Below, in pieces: positions 63,356-64,000 of a DNA stretch of 64,000 nt (the first letter of the stretch is position 1; each line of letters opens with the position of its first letter). The notes under the pieces were generated by a model. It was not told the origin of the DNA. It saw only the letters and a program-made list of their open reading frames with translations, and ran no database searches. This stretch comes from Uloborus plumipes (lineage: Eukaryota > Arthropoda > Arachnida > Araneae > Uloboridae), in the NCBI GenBank assembly GCA_038373865.1, contig JAXGGA010002979.1, positions 46,990-110,989 on the forward strand. Direction: 5' to 3'. The position numbers and the translations under genes were made by a program.

Positions 63356-64000
63356 GTAAGTTTCAAAACGAAAAAACCTTAAAATAAAATGTTTAAAAAA
63401 GTGCTTTTTTTCATCTCAAGACGTTTTCGTAGCAGTAGCTTCGCCCTACAGAGTATCAAGTGAAATAAGTGCTTGATTTCTTATTCGCGATACTCAAAAA
63501 TGTCAGTCGATATTAATATACTAGCTGCCAGGGCAGCTAGATTAGCTTCCTGCGGCATGTTGATGCATAACGTCCAACTTCTCTAACTTTTACCTCATTC
63601 TGAAGTTATACTATTTGATATAATTCAATGTTCATTCGATTTCAAGACATACCACGCACGTGGCCCGACGTTGCATGGGCACTTCGTGCCCTGAAAGTAA
63701 TGAGTAAAATTTCAAGAAACTACTCCCTGCTCCCTGCCAAGGCAGCTCGCTAACAGGCGCTTCACGCCTTTACTTTTTCCTGTATAAAAAAAATCATTCG
63801 AATTATTGAGATGCTTCGCGCCTTCAAGATGGTGAGGAAAGTTTCAGTAAGTTCAGCTCGCTCAAAGGAAAAAAGCAGACATTGATACTCAGTTTTTAAT
63901 ATAAGTAGATGGCTTTTCAACAAATGAATGTATCAAAATATTACAAGTTGCTAGCGATAAAAATACTATGCAAGTGGCCCGCTTATGAGTTTCGTGTTTG
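63356..64000. repeat. GC-richer repeat-like sequence at the right edge
   Basis: The words CTGCCAGGGCAGCTAG (63527) and CTGCCAAGGCAGCTCGC (63736) and several short hairpins (GGGCACTTCGTGCCC, GGCGCTTCACGCC) recur within 350 bp. This looks like a dispersed repeat entering from the right. No coding or RNA gene can be assigned. Confidence 0.35.

Overview
This is a eukaryotic nuclear window, very AT-rich, with GT-AG introns of 0.2-6.5 kb and dense DNA-transposon debris (Tc1-like, pogo/Tigger-like, inverted-repeat miniature elements), fragments of RNase H-type LINEs and a tRNA-derived SINE. Together with the protein sequences this suggests an arthropod, most likely a chelicerate such as a spider. 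That placement is inference; nothing here fixes the species.

The only host genes I can support are organic anion transporting polypeptides (OATP/SLCO, 12-membrane-segment solute carriers), all on the minus strand. The central gene (OATP-A) is fully reconstructed from nine exons between 45506 and 19462. Every junction has GT-AG ends and the phases add up to 2025 nt, i.e. 674 residues plus stop, with the OATP signature DPRWVGAWW and a Kazal-like cysteine-rich loop. About 7.7 kb upstream, at 53953-53245, lies a second complete OATP first exon that ends in the same phase but has no second exon of its own before 45506. It is either an alternative first exon of OATP-A or an orphan partial duplicate. 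Downstream of OATP-A, at 9306-6998, are the first two coding exons of a third OATP (OATP-C), whose remaining exons would lie beyond the left edge. Directly upstream of and overlapping OATP-C's first exon is a 386-codon acidic ORF in another frame on the same strand, which may be an N-terminal extension or a separate protein.

The rest is repeats. Nine copies of a family built from short ACTGTAAAATT / AATTTTACAGT units are scattered over the window. The stretch between the two OATP first exons (46.8-52.0 kb) is a nest: an outer TA-flanked element contains an internally deleted pogo/CENP-B-type transposon, a second inverted-repeat element with a similar subterminal-repeat layout, two long (TA)n tracts and a 5'-truncated LINE. 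Intron 5 of OATP-A carries a dead Tc1-like element with double terminal repeats and a LINE 3' fragment. The right third holds a second dead Tc1-like element sitting inside a larger inverted-repeat element, a Tigger-like miniature element whose sister lies in an OATP-A intron, and a 386-bp element rich in CGATGAG words.

No rRNA gene, functional tRNA gene or CRISPR array was seen.
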